64,000 nucleotides of DNA from an uncultured Tateyamaria sp. (lineage in GTDB: Bacteria > Pseudomonadota > Alphaproteobacteria > Rhodobacterales > Rhodobacteraceae): assembly GCF_947487805.1 (NCBI RefSeq), contig NZ_CANKXW010000009.1, positions 140,205 to 204,204 of the forward strand, given 5' to 3'. This document shows positions 16,680 through 25,115 of this stretch, in pieces. How positions within the stretch are numbered: the stretch's first letter is position 1; the number at the start of each line of letters is the position of its first letter. The notes below the pieces were generated by a model. That model ran no database searches and was not told the origin of the DNA. It saw only the letters and a list, made by a program, of their open reading frames with translations. The translations under genes and the position numbers were made by a program.

Positions 16680-17494
16680 GCCATCTGCTCCATCCAGGTC
16701 TTGAGGGCGGCCAGCGCCTCGGGTTCGTCCAGAAAGGGGATATGCCCCCGGTCCGGCACCTCGGCATAGATCATGTCGGGGCGGCGGTCCTGCATCTTTT
16801 GTGCCGTCGCACGGGTCAGCAGGTCGGACCCGGCCCCGCGGATCAGGCACAGCGGCTTGCCCGCCAGTGCGTCAAAGAACGGCCAGAGGTCGGCCACGGC
16901 ACCGCCCGCCTCGACCGCGTCGCGCAGTTTCGGGTCATAGGTGATGTCGAGGCCGTCCGCGGTCTGGGTGAAATGCGTGCGCGCCTCTTGCAGCCAGCGC
17001 GCGGGAGGGACGTTCGCAAAACCGTGCAGGACGTGGGGCAGGGCGGCGGCGGCCTCTTCGATGGTGCGGGCGGCGGGGCGGCGGCCCAGATAGGTCATGA
17101 TCCCGGCAAGCCCGCCCGCGTCCAGTTCCGGGCCAACGTCGTTCAGGGCGGCGCCAAGCAGCCGGTCTGGCGCTGTGGCAGCCAGCCCCATCGCGTTCAA
17201 CCCGCCCCGCGAGGTGCCAAGGATCGCCGCCGCGTTCAGCGACAGGTGGTCCATCAGCTCCATCACATCGCGGATCTCGATGGGCAGAGTGTAGTTTTGC
17301 CAGTTGGCGTCCCGGTCCGATTGCCCGCGCCCGCGGTAATCCATGGCAATCAGGCGGCAGGACGGCAGATGGGGGGCGACGTATTGGAAATCCTGTGTGG
17401 TGCGGGTGAGGCCCGGCAGACACAGGAGCGGCAGGCCAGCGCCGCTGTCCTCGAAATAAAGCGACAGCCCGTCCGATGTCTGAAACCGGCTCAT
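16676..17494 (-). CDS. Alpha/beta hydrolase
   Basis: 272 aa. A canonical HG-type region is replaced by LLCLPGLTRTTQDFQYVAP, the nucleophile elbow is GTSRGGLNAM (Ser), and the catalytic His appears in VPDRGHIPFLDEPEAL, so the triad is complete. It overlaps both flanking genes by 4 nt (dehydratase downstream, haloacid dehalogenase upstream), forming a coupled run from 18177 to 13727. Substrate unknown; esters or lactones are typical for this size. Confidence 0.88.
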   Translation of the reverse strand: MSRFQTSDGLSLYFEDSGAGLPLLCLPGLTRTTQDFQYVAPHLPSCRLIAMDYRGRGQSDRDANWQNYTLPIEIRDVMELMDHLSLNAAAILGTSRGGLNAMGLAATAPDRLLGAALNDVGPELDAGGLAGIMTYLGRRPAARTIEEAAAALPHVLHGFANVPPARWLQEARTHFTQTADGLDITYDPKLRDAVEAGGAVADLWPFFDALAGKPLCLIRGAGSDLLTRATAQKMQDRRPDMIYAEVPDRGHIPFLDEPEALAALKTWMEQMA

Positions 17495-18177
17495 GCGCCA
17501 GCGACGTCCGGAATGCCGGTCAGATCACCCAGAACGGTGCCGGGCACCGATGGCAGACGGTCCATCGGCTCGCCCGCGCGGTTGACCCAGACGGTCGAGA
17601 ACCCATAGCCCGCAGCCCCCGCCGCGTCCCAGCCGTTGGACGACACGAACAGCACCTCGTCGCGCGCGCAGCCAAAGCGCGCACCCACCAGGTCATAGAC
17701 CCGTGCGTCGGGTTTGAAGATGCCCACGCTTTCGACCGACAGGCAATCGTCCAGAACATTGCCGATGCCTGCCGATTGCACCGCCCCGTTCAACATGTCG
17801 GGCGAGCCATTGGACAGGATCGCCGTGTTGAGCCCGGCGGATTTGAGGCGCTGCAGCATTGCGGGCACTTCAGGGTAGGCTTGCAGTTCCCAATAGAGCG
17901 CCAGCAGGCGCTCGCGCAATGTGAGGTCGTTGTCGTGCCCGGTCTTTTGCAGCGCCCAGTCGAGCCCGTCCTGGGTGACGCGCCAGAAATCGGTGTGATC
18001 GCCGGTGATGGCGCGCAGCCATGTATATTGCAGCTGTTTCAGGCGCCACTGTTCGGCAATGTCGGGCCAGGTGTCCTTGATGGCGGCAAAGTCCGGCTCG
18101 GCCGCGGCCTGCCGCGCGGCGGCGGCCACATCGAACAGGGTGCCATAGGCGTCGAAGATACAGGTGGTGATTGGCAT
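17491..18177 (-). CDS. Haloacid dehalogenase, type II
   Basis: 228 aa from ATG 18177, with AAGGAG 6-9 nt upstream deciding the start over the longer frame to 18207. HAD motif I is FDAYGTLFDV (nucleophilic Asp), motif II LSNGSPDML, the lysine of motif III in FKPDARVYDL and the acidic motif IV FVSSNGWDAAGA. The SSNGWD signature is characteristic of L-2-haloacid dehalogenases, which hydrolyse 2-haloalkanoates to hydroxyacids. First gene of the coupled minus-strand run ending in the pca genes. Confidence 0.92.
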   Translation of the reverse strand: MPITTCIFDAYGTLFDVAAAARQAAAEPDFAAIKDTWPDIAEQWRLKQLQYTWLRAITGDHTDFWRVTQDGLDWALQKTGHDNDLTLRERLLALYWELQAYPEVPAMLQRLKSAGLNTAILSNGSPDMLNGAVQSAGIGNVLDDCLSVESVGIFKPDARVYDLVGARFGCARDEVLFVSSNGWDAAGAAGYGFSTVWVNRAGEPMDRLPSVPGTVLGDLTGIPDVAGA

Positions 18178-18330
18178 GGGTGCTCCTTCGTGGGGGCAGT
18201 CTGGCACGGTGGACAGACTGGCACGGGGGCGGGCGAACGAAAAGGGGGAAGGTGGGGTTTACCCTACTGCCAATGGCGGGCAGGGTGTGGCACCTGTTTC
18301 AAGTGACAGAAAACGTTGGGAGAAGACGAG

Positions 18331-18765
18331 ATGGCCGCAATCAAGGACGGGGATACGGTCCGTATCCATTACACGGGGACTTTGCTGGACGGCACCGTCT
18401 TTGACAGCTCGGACGGGCGCGACCCGCTGGAATTTGTTGTGGGATCGGGCCAGATCATTCCGGGTCTCGATGTGGCGCTGCCGGGCATGAGTGCGGGCGA
18501 GAAGAAGACCGTGCAGATCCCGTGTGATCAGGCTTACGGCGCAATCAACCCGGCCTTGCAGCAGGGCGTGCCGCGCGATGCGATCCCGGCGGAGATCCCA
18601 CTGGAAGTTGGCTTGCAGTTGCAGATGCAGACGCCGCAGGGCCAGCCGATGCCGGTTACCGTGGTTGAGGTGGGCGACGAAGAGGTCATGCTGGACGCCA
18701 ATCACCCGCTTGCGGGCAAGGACCTGAAATTCGATTTCGAAGTGGTGTCCTTCGACGGCGCGTGA
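18331..18765 (+). CDS. FKBP-type peptidyl-prolyl cis-trans isomerase, SlyD-like
   Basis: 144 aa from the ATG at 18331 (GGGAGAAG upstream). The FKBP core strand VRIHYTGTLLDGTVFDSS is followed by an IF (insert-in-flap) domain instead of the short flap, as in SlyD/FkpB: LDVALPGMSAGEKKTVQIP and then GVPRDAIPAEIPLEVGLQLQM. No metal-binding histidine-rich tail is present. It should isomerise prolyl bonds and act as a chaperone in the cytoplasm. Stands alone and converges with the 119-aa gene. Confidence 0.9.
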   Translation: MAAIKDGDTVRIHYTGTLLDGTVFDSSDGRDPLEFVVGSGQIIPGLDVALPGMSAGEKKTVQIPCDQAYGAINPALQQGVPRDAIPAEIPLEVGLQLQMQTPQGQPMPVTVVEVGDEEVMLDANHPLAGKDLKFDFEVVSFDGA

Positions 18766-18781
18766 CGCCGGTCGGACGCTG

Positions 18782-18798
18782 TTTGCCGTTCCGGCAAA
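18782..18798. terminator. Small hairpin between convergent genes
   Basis: TTTGCC, loop GTTCC, GGCAAA between the FKBP stop and the 119-aa gene end. No T-tract follows, so it is only a weak terminator candidate. Confidence 0.3.
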
Positions 18799-18819
18799 GG
18801 CGCCCCGCCCACCGTCCCG

Positions 18820-19179
18820 TCAGCCACCCGGTTTCAGATCGCGCAAGGTTTGGCCGAGGGTATTGGCCTGGGTTTGCGGTGCGACCGGGTCTGGCCCGGT
18901 CAGGGCCAGCGCCCCGGCTCGGCGGACCGGCACCGTGTCGCGCGGCATGTGCCGCACCTCGACCGTTTCTGGCTGTGTCAGCGTTGCCTGGGTCGTGCGG
19001 GGTGGCACGTCATGCAGATAGGCCAAAGCGTCCGCCGTTGCCTCGGGGTAGAGGCGCAGCACCGACATCAGCCCGATCCCCGTCAGCGACCACAGCGCGC
19101 GGCCCAACCAGCGGGACCGGCGCGCGCGGGCGTTGCGGCGTGCGAGGACGCGGTCGTGGGTATGCTGTGCCGGTTTCAT
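18820..19179 (-). CDS. Hypothetical membrane-anchored protein, 119 aa
   Basis: Basic N-terminus (ARRNARARRSRWLGR) followed by one hydrophobic segment at about residues 26-42 (ALWSLTGIGLMSVL) and a proline/threonine-rich tail likely on the periplasmic side. No family recognised. It lies 38 nt downstream of fabI in the same direction, so it may be co-transcribed with the fab genes. High Arg and Ala content is partly a consequence of GC-rich codons; reality of the gene is probable, not certain. Confidence 0.55.
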   Translation of the reverse strand: MKPAQHTHDRVLARRNARARRSRWLGRALWSLTGIGLMSVLRLYPEATADALAYLHDVPPRTTQATLTQPETVEVRHMPRDTVPVRRAGALALTGPDPVAPQTQANTLGQTLRDLKPGG

Positions 19180-19217
19180 GGCACCGGCATAGCCGCGGGA
19201 TTCGGCGAAATTTTGAC

Positions 19218-20009
19218 CTAGAGATGGTCAGGCTGCGGCATGCCCAGCACGTGGAAACCGCCATCGACGCGGATGATCTCTCCGGTCGTGCAGGCGCCCG
19301 CATCCGAGCACAGGTAGACGGCGGTGCCACCTACCGCCTCGAGCGTCGCGTTGGAGCGCAGCGGGGCGTTCTGGTCGGTGTGCTTGTAGGTCTTGCGCGC
19401 GCCGCCGATGGCAGCACCGGCCAGCGTTTTCATCGGGCCGGGCGAGATCGCGTTGACGCGGATGCCTTCGGGGCCGAGGTCATTGGCCAGATAGCGCGTG
19501 GCCGATTCCAGTGCGGCCTTGGCCACACCCATCACGTTGTAGTTGGGCACCACCCGGTTTGAGCCTTGATACGTCAGCGTCAGGAGCGTGCCGCCATTGT
19601 CGATCATCAGGGGATGCGCGCGGCGCGCCACCTCGATGAACGAATAGGCCGAGATGTCCATCGAATGCTTGAAGTTCGCGCGGCTGGTGTTGAGGAACCG
19701 GCCTGTCAGCTCTGCCTTGTCGGAAAAGGCGATGGCGTGCACGACAAAGTCGATCGTGGGCCAGCGTGCGCCAAGTGCGTCAAAGGCCGCATCGAGCGAT
19801 GCGTCATCGGTGACGTCCACATCGACCATGAAATCCGACCCGACGCTGGCCGCCAGCGGCTCCAGCCGCTTGCCGAATGCCTCGCCCTGGTAGGTAAAGG
19901 CCAGCTCGGCCCCCGCCTCCGACAGCGCCTTGGCGATGCCCCACGCAATGGAGCGATCATTGGCCACGCCCATGACGAGGCCGCGTTTTCCCTTAAGCAA
20001 TTCTGACAT
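19218..20009 (-). CDS. fabI: Enoyl-[acyl-carrier-protein] reductase (NADH)
   Basis: 263 aa. The divergent SDR nucleotide motif GVANDRSIAWGIAK, the VHAIAF segment and SAYSFIEVARRAHPLM plus the Tyr-x6-Lys active-site spacing (YNVMGVAKAAL) identify FabI. It reduces trans-2-enoyl-ACP in the last step of fatty acid elongation. ATG at 20009, 9 nt after fabB, so the fabA-fabB-fabI genes form one unit as in other alphaproteobacteria. Confidence 0.95.
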   Translation of the reverse strand: MSELLKGKRGLVMGVANDRSIAWGIAKALSEAGAELAFTYQGEAFGKRLEPLAASVGSDFMVDVDVTDDASLDAAFDALGARWPTIDFVVHAIAFSDKAELTGRFLNTSRANFKHSMDISAYSFIEVARRAHPLMIDNGGTLLTLTYQGSNRVVPNYNVMGVAKAALESATRYLANDLGPEGIRVNAISPGPMKTLAGAAIGGARKTYKHTDQNAPLRSNATLEAVGGTAVYLCSDAGACTTGEIIRVDGGFHVLGMPQPDHL

Positions 20010-20018
20010 ATGAAACTC

Positions 20019-21248
20019 TTACCCGTGAAATCTGGACAGGATCATCGATCCGTTTGTGCCGCCAAAGCCGAATGAATTTGTCATAACGGAATCAAGCCCC
20101 GCATCGGCCCGCATCTGCGTCGCGATCTCGGATGGATCGAGCGCGGGGTCGAGCGTTTCGACGTTGATCGACGGCGTGATGAAATCATGCTCCAGCATCA
20201 ACAGGCTGAAGATCGCCTCGAGCGCGCCTGCCGCACCCTGCGCGTGGCCGGTCATCGACTTGGTCGAACTGACGGGCGGCGTGGTGCCTTGGCCAAAGAC
20301 GCGGCGTACCGCTTCGATCTCGCCCACATCGCCCACGGGGGTCGACGTGCCGTGCGCGTTGATATAGCTGACCGTGCGCCCTTCGGGCAGCGTTTCGAGG
20401 GCTGCGCGCATGGCGCGTTCGCCGCCCTCGCCGGAGGGGGCCACCATGTCGTGACCGTCCGAGGTTGCGGCATAGCCGGTGACCTCGGCATAGATCCTGG
20501 CTCCGCGCGCACGCGCGTGCTCCAGCTCTTCGAGCACCACGATGCCGCCGCCGCCCGAAATCACGAACCCGTCGCGGTCGGCGTCAAAGGCGCGGGATGC
20601 CTTGGCGGGTGTGTCATTGTATTTCGACGACATTGCGCCCATCGCGTCAAACAGGCACGACAGCGTCCAGTCGAGTTCTTCCGCCCCGCCCGCGAACATC
20701 ACGTCCTGTTTGCCCAGCATGATCTGTTCGGCCGCGTTGCCGATACAGTGCAGCGACGTGGAACAGGCGCTGGTGATGGAATAGTTGATGCCCTTGATCT
20801 TGAACCCCGTGGCGAGATTCGCGCTGATGGTCGAGGACATGCACTTGGGCACCGCAAACGGGCCGATGCGCTTGGTCGCGCCGGTGCTCAGCACGGTCTG
20901 ATGCGCGGCCAGCATGGCCGAGGTCGATGGCCCGCCGGAGCCTGCGACCAGCCCGGTGCGCGGGTTCACGATGTCGCCTTCCTCAAGGCCCGCATCCGCA
21001 ATCGCCTGGCTCATCGCGATATGGGCATAGGCCGCACCCGGCCCCATGAACCGCAGCGCGCGCTTTTCAACATGGTCCTTGACGTCCAGCTTCAGCGTGC
21101 CGGCGATCTGGCTGCGAAAGCCGTGCTCGACCATGTCTTCGCTGGCGACAATGCCGGATGTGCCCGCCTTGAGACTGGACAGCACTTCGTCCGCATTGTT
21201 CCCGATGGATGAAACGATGCCTAATCCTGTGACGACGACCCGGCGCAT
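20019..21248 (-). CDS. fabB: 3-oxoacyl-[acyl-carrier-protein] synthase I
   Basis: 409 aa ketosynthase. Catalytic Cys in SITSACSTSLHCIGNA, His residues in NAHGTSTPVGD and KSMTGHAQGAAG, and the C-terminal NSFGFGGTNGS loop are all present. Adjacent fabA identifies it as FabB, which elongates unsaturated intermediates after the FabA isomerisation. It sits 113 nt downstream of fabA. Confidence 0.94.
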   Translation of the reverse strand: MRRVVVTGLGIVSSIGNNADEVLSSLKAGTSGIVASEDMVEHGFRSQIAGTLKLDVKDHVEKRALRFMGPGAAYAHIAMSQAIADAGLEEGDIVNPRTGLVAGSGGPSTSAMLAAHQTVLSTGATKRIGPFAVPKCMSSTISANLATGFKIKGINYSITSACSTSLHCIGNAAEQIMLGKQDVMFAGGAEELDWTLSCLFDAMGAMSSKYNDTPAKASRAFDADRDGFVISGGGGIVVLEELEHARARGARIYAEVTGYAATSDGHDMVAPSGEGGERAMRAALETLPEGRTVSYINAHGTSTPVGDVGEIEAVRRVFGQGTTPPVSSTKSMTGHAQGAAGALEAIFSLLMLEHDFITPSINVETLDPALDPSEIATQMRADAGLDSVMTNSFGFGGTNGSMILSRFHG

Positions 21249-21361
21249 GGGCGCACTCCTCTGGTAGGTTTGGTCCTATCTATGACGATGACTTGGGATG
21301 GCGCAACCAGATAGGGCTGCTGCAAGGCGCTCCGCCGGGCAGGGCGATCCGCGCCGCGCCG

Positions 21362-21871
21362 TCAGCTTTCGCTGAGTGCGACCTTCATGTCCTTGACCTC
21401 ATAGATCACCTCGCCATCGGCCTCGACGATGCCATCGGCCACACCCATGGTCAGGCGGCGGGTCTGCACGGCCTTGGTAAAGTCGATCTTGTAGGTCAGC
21501 ATCTTGCGGTCGGGCCGCACCATGCCCTTGAGCTTGACCTCACCCACACCCAGCGCATAGCCGCGCCCGGTCCAGCCGCGCCAGCCCAGGTTGAACCCGG
21601 TCAGCTGCCACAGGCCATCGAGGCCGAGGCAACCGGGCATGATCGGGTTGCCCGGGAAATGGCAGTCAAAGAACCACAGGTCCGGCGTGATGTCGAACTC
21701 GGCCAGCACATGCCCCTTGCCATGCGCGCCACCATCGCCCGAGATGTCGGTGATCCGGTCCATCATCAGCATCGGCGGTTCCGGCAGCTGGGCATTGCCC
21801 GGCCCGAACAGCTCGCCGCGGGCGCATTTCAGCAGGTCATCTTTGTCAAAGCTCGTGGGGTAATTCGCCAT
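21362..21871 (-). CDS. fabA: 3-hydroxydecanoyl-[acyl-carrier-protein] dehydratase/isomerase
   Basis: 169 aa hot-dog-fold enzyme. The active-site region [20 protein letters not shown] contains the catalytic His and, further on, the Asp of Fab[16 protein letters not shown] is the conserved N-terminal segment. It dehydrates 3-hydroxydecanoyl-ACP and isomerises trans-2 to cis-3, the entry to unsaturated fatty acids. Promoter would lie in 21872-22015, between fabA and the divergent oxygenase. Confidence 0.96.
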   Translation of the reverse strand: MANYPTSFDKDDLLKCARGELFGPGNAQLPEPPMLMMDRITDISGDGGAHGKGHVLAEFDITPDLWFFDCHFPGNPIMPGCLGLDGLWQLTGFNLGWRGWTGRGYALGVGEVKLKGMVRPDRKMLTYKIDFTKAVQTRRLTMGVADGIVEADGEVIYEVKDMKVALSES

Positions 21872-22015
21872 ACTGGCCTCTTGTCATCGCGCACTTGCCC
21901 CGCTGATTGGGGTCTGGCCCGTCTAACACCGCGCGGCCCGCGTGTGCAAGTGCAGGCCTGTCTGCCCAGCCGCGCAGGGCTTGCGCACGCGTGCAACCGG
22001 CTGCACTGTGGCGCC

Positions 22016-22801
22016 ATGGAACATATTGTCGACCTTGACCGCTATCCCCTGCACCGTCCGGACACGGACGCCTGGCGCGACCTCGTCGCCACGGCCAAGG
22101 CCGGGCTGGCCCGCGACGGGCTTTTCAACTTCGAAGGGTTCATGCGCCCCCAGGCGCTGGCCACCACGCTGGCGCACGTACACCCGCGTATGGAGGTCGA
22201 GTCCTTTCATCACTGCCGCTGGCACAACATCTACTTCAGGGACCATGTCGATGGCCTGTCCGCCGATGACCCGGCGCTGACCAAGGTTGAGACGGCCAAT
22301 CACACGCTCTGCCATGACCAGATGCGCGGCACCCCGCTGGACGAGATCTATCAGTGGCCCGCATTTGCCACCTTTCTTGCCGCGGTGATGGACAAGCCCC
22401 GCCTGCACGTGATGGACGACCCGCTGGCCGGGCTGAACGTGCTGGAATATCGCGCGGGCGAGGCGCTGAACTGGCACTTTGACAGGTCGATCTTTACCAC
22501 CACGCTGCTGTTGCAGGAACCGTCCGAAGGCGGCGTGTTCGAATACGCCCAGAACCTGCGGTCCGAGGACGACCCCAACCACGCGGGCATCGCGGACCTG
22601 CTCGGCGGGCGGATCACGCCCACGCGCCTGCCGCAGACGGCCGGAACGCTCAACGTGTTTCTGGGGGTGAACACGGCGCACCGCGTGTCCACGGTGCAGG
22701 GCGCGCAATCGCGCATCGTCGCGGTCCTGTCGCATTACGACACACCGGGCCGCAGCTTCTCCGACAGCGAGCGCATGGGCTTTTTCGGGCGTGTGTCATA
22801 A
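22016..22801 (+). CDS. 2OG-Fe(II) oxygenase family protein
   Basis: 261 aa from the ATG at 22016; the open frame to 21293 runs back over fabA and is a shadow. The double-stranded beta-helix iron site is visible: His-x-Asp in LNWHFDRSIF, distal His in VNTAHRVSTV, followed by an Arg likely binding 2-oxoglutarate (SRIVAVLSHYD). It is soluble and probably hydroxylates or halogenates a small molecule. Located divergently from fabA and directly upstream of irr, which may place it under iron control; that is inference. Confidence 0.82.
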   Translation: MEHIVDLDRYPLHRPDTDAWRDLVATAKAGLARDGLFNFEGFMRPQALATTLAHVHPRMEVESFHHCRWHNIYFRDHVDGLSADDPALTKVETANHTLCHDQMRGTPLDEIYQWPAFATFLAAVMDKPRLHVMDDPLAGLNVLEYRAGEALNWHFDRSIFTTTLLLQEPSEGGVFEYAQNLRSEDDPNHAGIADLLGGRITPTRLPQTAGTLNVFLGVNTAHRVSTVQGAQSRIVAVLSHYDTPGRSFSDSERMGFFGRVS

Positions 22802-22807
22802 TGCGCA

Positions 22808-22824
22808 AATCGCCTTTTGCGATT
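22808..22824. promoter_or_regulatory. Inverted repeat between oxygenase and irr
   Basis: AATCGC, loop CTTTT, GCGATT begins 7 nt after the oxygenase stop and about 50 nt before the irr start. It could be a short terminator or an operator; no long T-tract follows. AT-rich DNA (TTATATGG) to 22857 may be the -10 region of irr. Confidence 0.35.
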
Positions 22825-22874
22825 GAATTGCAGAGTTTTGACCCTTTATATGGACAAAGGCACCCGAGGATACG

Positions 22875-23294
22875 ATGACCCAGGATCAGCATCAGGTAGG
22901 CAGCACATGGCTCGCAGGCGCAGGTCTGCGCCCGACACGTCAGCGCGTGACGCTGGCCGCATTGCTGATCGGCGATGGCCAACACCGCCACGTTACCGCA
23001 GAAAGCCTGTTCGAAGCCGCCAAGGATCAGGGCGAGGCCGTGTCGCTGGCGACCGTCTACAACACGCTGCGGGCGTTCTGCGATGCGGGGCTGATGCAAG
23101 AGGTGACGGTTGACGGCTCCAAGAGCTATTTCGACACAAACACCCACGATCACCCGCATTTCTTCTGGGAAGATGACGCGCGGCTGACCGATGCGCCGTC
23201 GGACCAACTGGTGATCGCGCAGATCCCCGATGCACCCGAAGGGGCGGAAATCGCCTCTGTCGATGTGGTTATCCGGCTGCGTCGCAAGGGCTGA
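22875..23294 (+). CDS. irr: Fur-family iron response regulator Irr
   Basis: 139 aa Fur-family winged-helix protein. The HTH region is LRPTRQRVTLAALLI...GEAVSLATVYNTLRAF, and the metal/haem-responsive HDHPHFF histidine cluster distinguishes Irr from Fur, which has longer Cys-rich tails. The N-terminal haem regulatory motif of Bradyrhizobium Irr is absent, as in other Rhodobacterales. Irr represses iron-using and activates iron-uptake genes under iron limitation. Position next to the fabA-fabB-fabI block is a known alphaproteobacterial arrangement. Confidence 0.88.
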   Translation: MTQDQHQVGSTWLAGAGLRPTRQRVTLAALLIGDGQHRHVTAESLFEAAKDQGEAVSLATVYNTLRAFCDAGLMQEVTVDGSKSYFDTNTHDHPHFFWEDDARLTDAPSDQLVIAQIPDAPEGAEIASVDVVIRLRRKG

Positions 23295-23383
23295 TCCGCG
23301 CAGGTTTGTGGCTGCGCTTTACCAAGACCTAAGACTTTTTCTGTACCCGTCACGGACCCCGGATTTTTTCAGGTGCATTTGAC

Positions 23384-24121
23384 GTGTTTGATTCTGCTCA
23401 GTCTTCCCCGGCACCCGAGGCCGCGCCGCTGACCCGGCAGTTGCAGCTGGAATGCCGCGCCCTCGCGGCTGTTCCGCACGAATTCCGCGCCGTGGGCACG
23501 TGGCTCAACTACGACTGTGCACTCTATTCCCAGATGGACGCGCCCGAGGATCGCGAACGGCTGGCCGCGGATATGGCGCGCGCACGCGAGGCGCTGGACG
23601 GGGTGATGCCCTATTTCGATCTCGACGCCGACATCCCGGACGTGCAGCCCGAAGCACTGGCATGGTTCCGGTCCTGCCTGCAACGCGCACCACAGCGCTC
23701 GGACCCGTTCCGTGTCACCGCGCGGATGCTGTTCCGCCTGCAACATGTGGTCGTGCACGAACCCGACGCCGCCGAGGCCACGCACCGCGAAACATCTGTC
23801 TACATCATCAACGAACTGGCGCCGGAAATTGCCGGGCTGCTCGACATTCTCGACGGCGAAATCGCGCAACAGGAAACCGACCGCGTGCGCTGGGCCGAAC
23901 AGCTCAGCAAAGAGGCGGACACCGCAGTGGCCCAGATCCAGTCGATCAGCAAGATGGTGCGCCTGATCTCGCTCAACGCCTCGGTCGAGGCCGCGCGCGC
24001 CGGGGATGCGGGCCGCGCATTCGGCGTGATCGCAACAGAGGTCAAGGCGATGTCTGAGGCGATCCAGCGCTCGGCAACAACCGTGACCGGCACGGTGCGC
24101 GACCTGACAGAGCGGCTCTAG
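23384..24121 (+). CDS. Soluble methyl-accepting chemotaxis-like protein
   Basis: 245 aa from a GTG start. The C-terminal ~90 residues form the tip of an MCP signalling hairpin (ISLNASVEAARAGDAGRAFG, then IATEVKAMSEAIQRSA), where CheA/CheW would dock. The N-terminal ~140 residues are helical without transmembrane segments or HAMP domain, so this is a cytoplasmic, shortened receptor. About 245 aa is far below the 500+ typical of complete MCPs, and only one side of the methylation helices is present. It might sense a cytoplasmic signal or be a degenerate receptor. Confidence 0.7.
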   Translation: MFDSAQSSPAPEAAPLTRQLQLECRALAAVPHEFRAVGTWLNYDCALYSQMDAPEDRERLAADMARAREALDGVMPYFDLDADIPDVQPEALAWFRSCLQRAPQRSDPFRVTARMLFRLQHVVVHEPDAAEATHRETSVYIINELAPEIAGLLDILDGEIAQQETDRVRWAEQLSKEADTAVAQIQSISKMVRLISLNASVEAARAGDAGRAFGVIATEVKAMSEAIQRSATTVTGTVRDLTERL

Positions 24122-24131
24122 CGCGCGGCGC

Positions 24132-25004
24132 TCAGAACCACTGCCCCGGCTCCATCAACCCCAGATCCAGCAACTGCCGCGAATGCCATTCGAACGGGGC
24201 AGAGTTGTGCCATTTGAACGTCTCGATATCGAACGTGCTGCCCGGGTTCAGCTTGAGCGCCTTGGCCGTGCGGAACGAACAGATCGCCGCCGTCAGATTG
24301 TGGTGCCATTGGCAGGCATAGGTGTTGTATTCCTCGTCGCTGAACGTGTGGTCGGCGCGCAATTTAAGGCCCGGCTTGGTCTTGAACAGCGCGATCCGGT
24401 CGATCTTGCGCCGGACGGTCGGCACATGTTCCTCGTAGCGCCAGCGCAGCCCGCCAAAGAAATCCAGCTGACGTTCCTTGGCATGGCCATCGGCGTCCTG
24501 CCGCGCCAGCGCATAATATCCCGACCGGTCCAGATGCGCCCGGTCCAGCGCCACCGCATTGGGATGCGCCCACAGGTCGTCGGAATAGAGGTCCACCACA
24601 TAGGTCAGCATCGCGTCGCGCCGTTCCTCGGTATGAAAGGCCAGCATCTCGCCCACCGTGCGCGTCTCGCAAAACGGGTGGAACAGGTATTCCGCGTTAT
24701 AGCAATAGTACATCCACGTGCCCGCAGGCAGTGCGGCGATCAACGGGTTGATCGCGTCCTGGGTCGCGGTGTCGCTGGCCATCATGTAATCGACGCGGAT
24801 CACAGTATCATGCAGATCGGCAGGCAGCTCGAACTCTGCCGGCATCATCGCGATGACATGTTTGAACCCCGCCTGCATGTGATGGCGCAGGGTCGTGGCG
24901 ACCTCCACATCGTCCTCCACCAGCACAACCGCGACCGGCCCTTTCTTGGGCAGGGCGTTGGCGTCTTTGATAAGACGGGTCAGGCTGTCGAATTGCATGG
25001 GCAC
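24132..25004 (-). CDS. Glycosyltransferase-like conserved hypothetical protein
   Basis: 290 aa. The N-terminal VAVVLVEDDVEVATTLRHHM followed by GFKHVIAMMP resembles the start of GT2-type glycosyltransferases that act on E-D-E type donors; the expected DXD metal motif is not clear. The middle contains WMYYCYNAEYLFHPF and the second half TVRRKIDRIALFKTK. No membrane segment. It is on the opposite strand to its neighbours, and no pathway context is given by them. The GT-A reading is tentative. Confidence 0.55.
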   Translation of the reverse strand: MPMQFDSLTRLIKDANALPKKGPVAVVLVEDDVEVATTLRHHMQAGFKHVIAMMPAEFELPADLHDTVIRVDYMMASDTATQDAINPLIAALPAGTWMYYCYNAEYLFHPFCETRTVGEMLAFHTEERRDAMLTYVVDLYSDDLWAHPNAVALDRAHLDRSGYYALARQDADGHAKERQLDFFGGLRWRYEEHVPTVRRKIDRIALFKTKPGLKLRADHTFSDEEYNTYACQWHHNLTAAICSFRTAKALKLNPGSTFDIETFKWHNSAPFEWHSRQLLDLGLMEPGQWF

Positions 25005-25115
25005 ACCGCAACATACTCCGTAACCCTTTCATTGGGATAAACCGCGCTCCATTGCAAGATGCAGACGGGGCTGGTACAGCGCGCACCTGATTTCCCTTGC
25101 CCTTTGGATGCCCCC

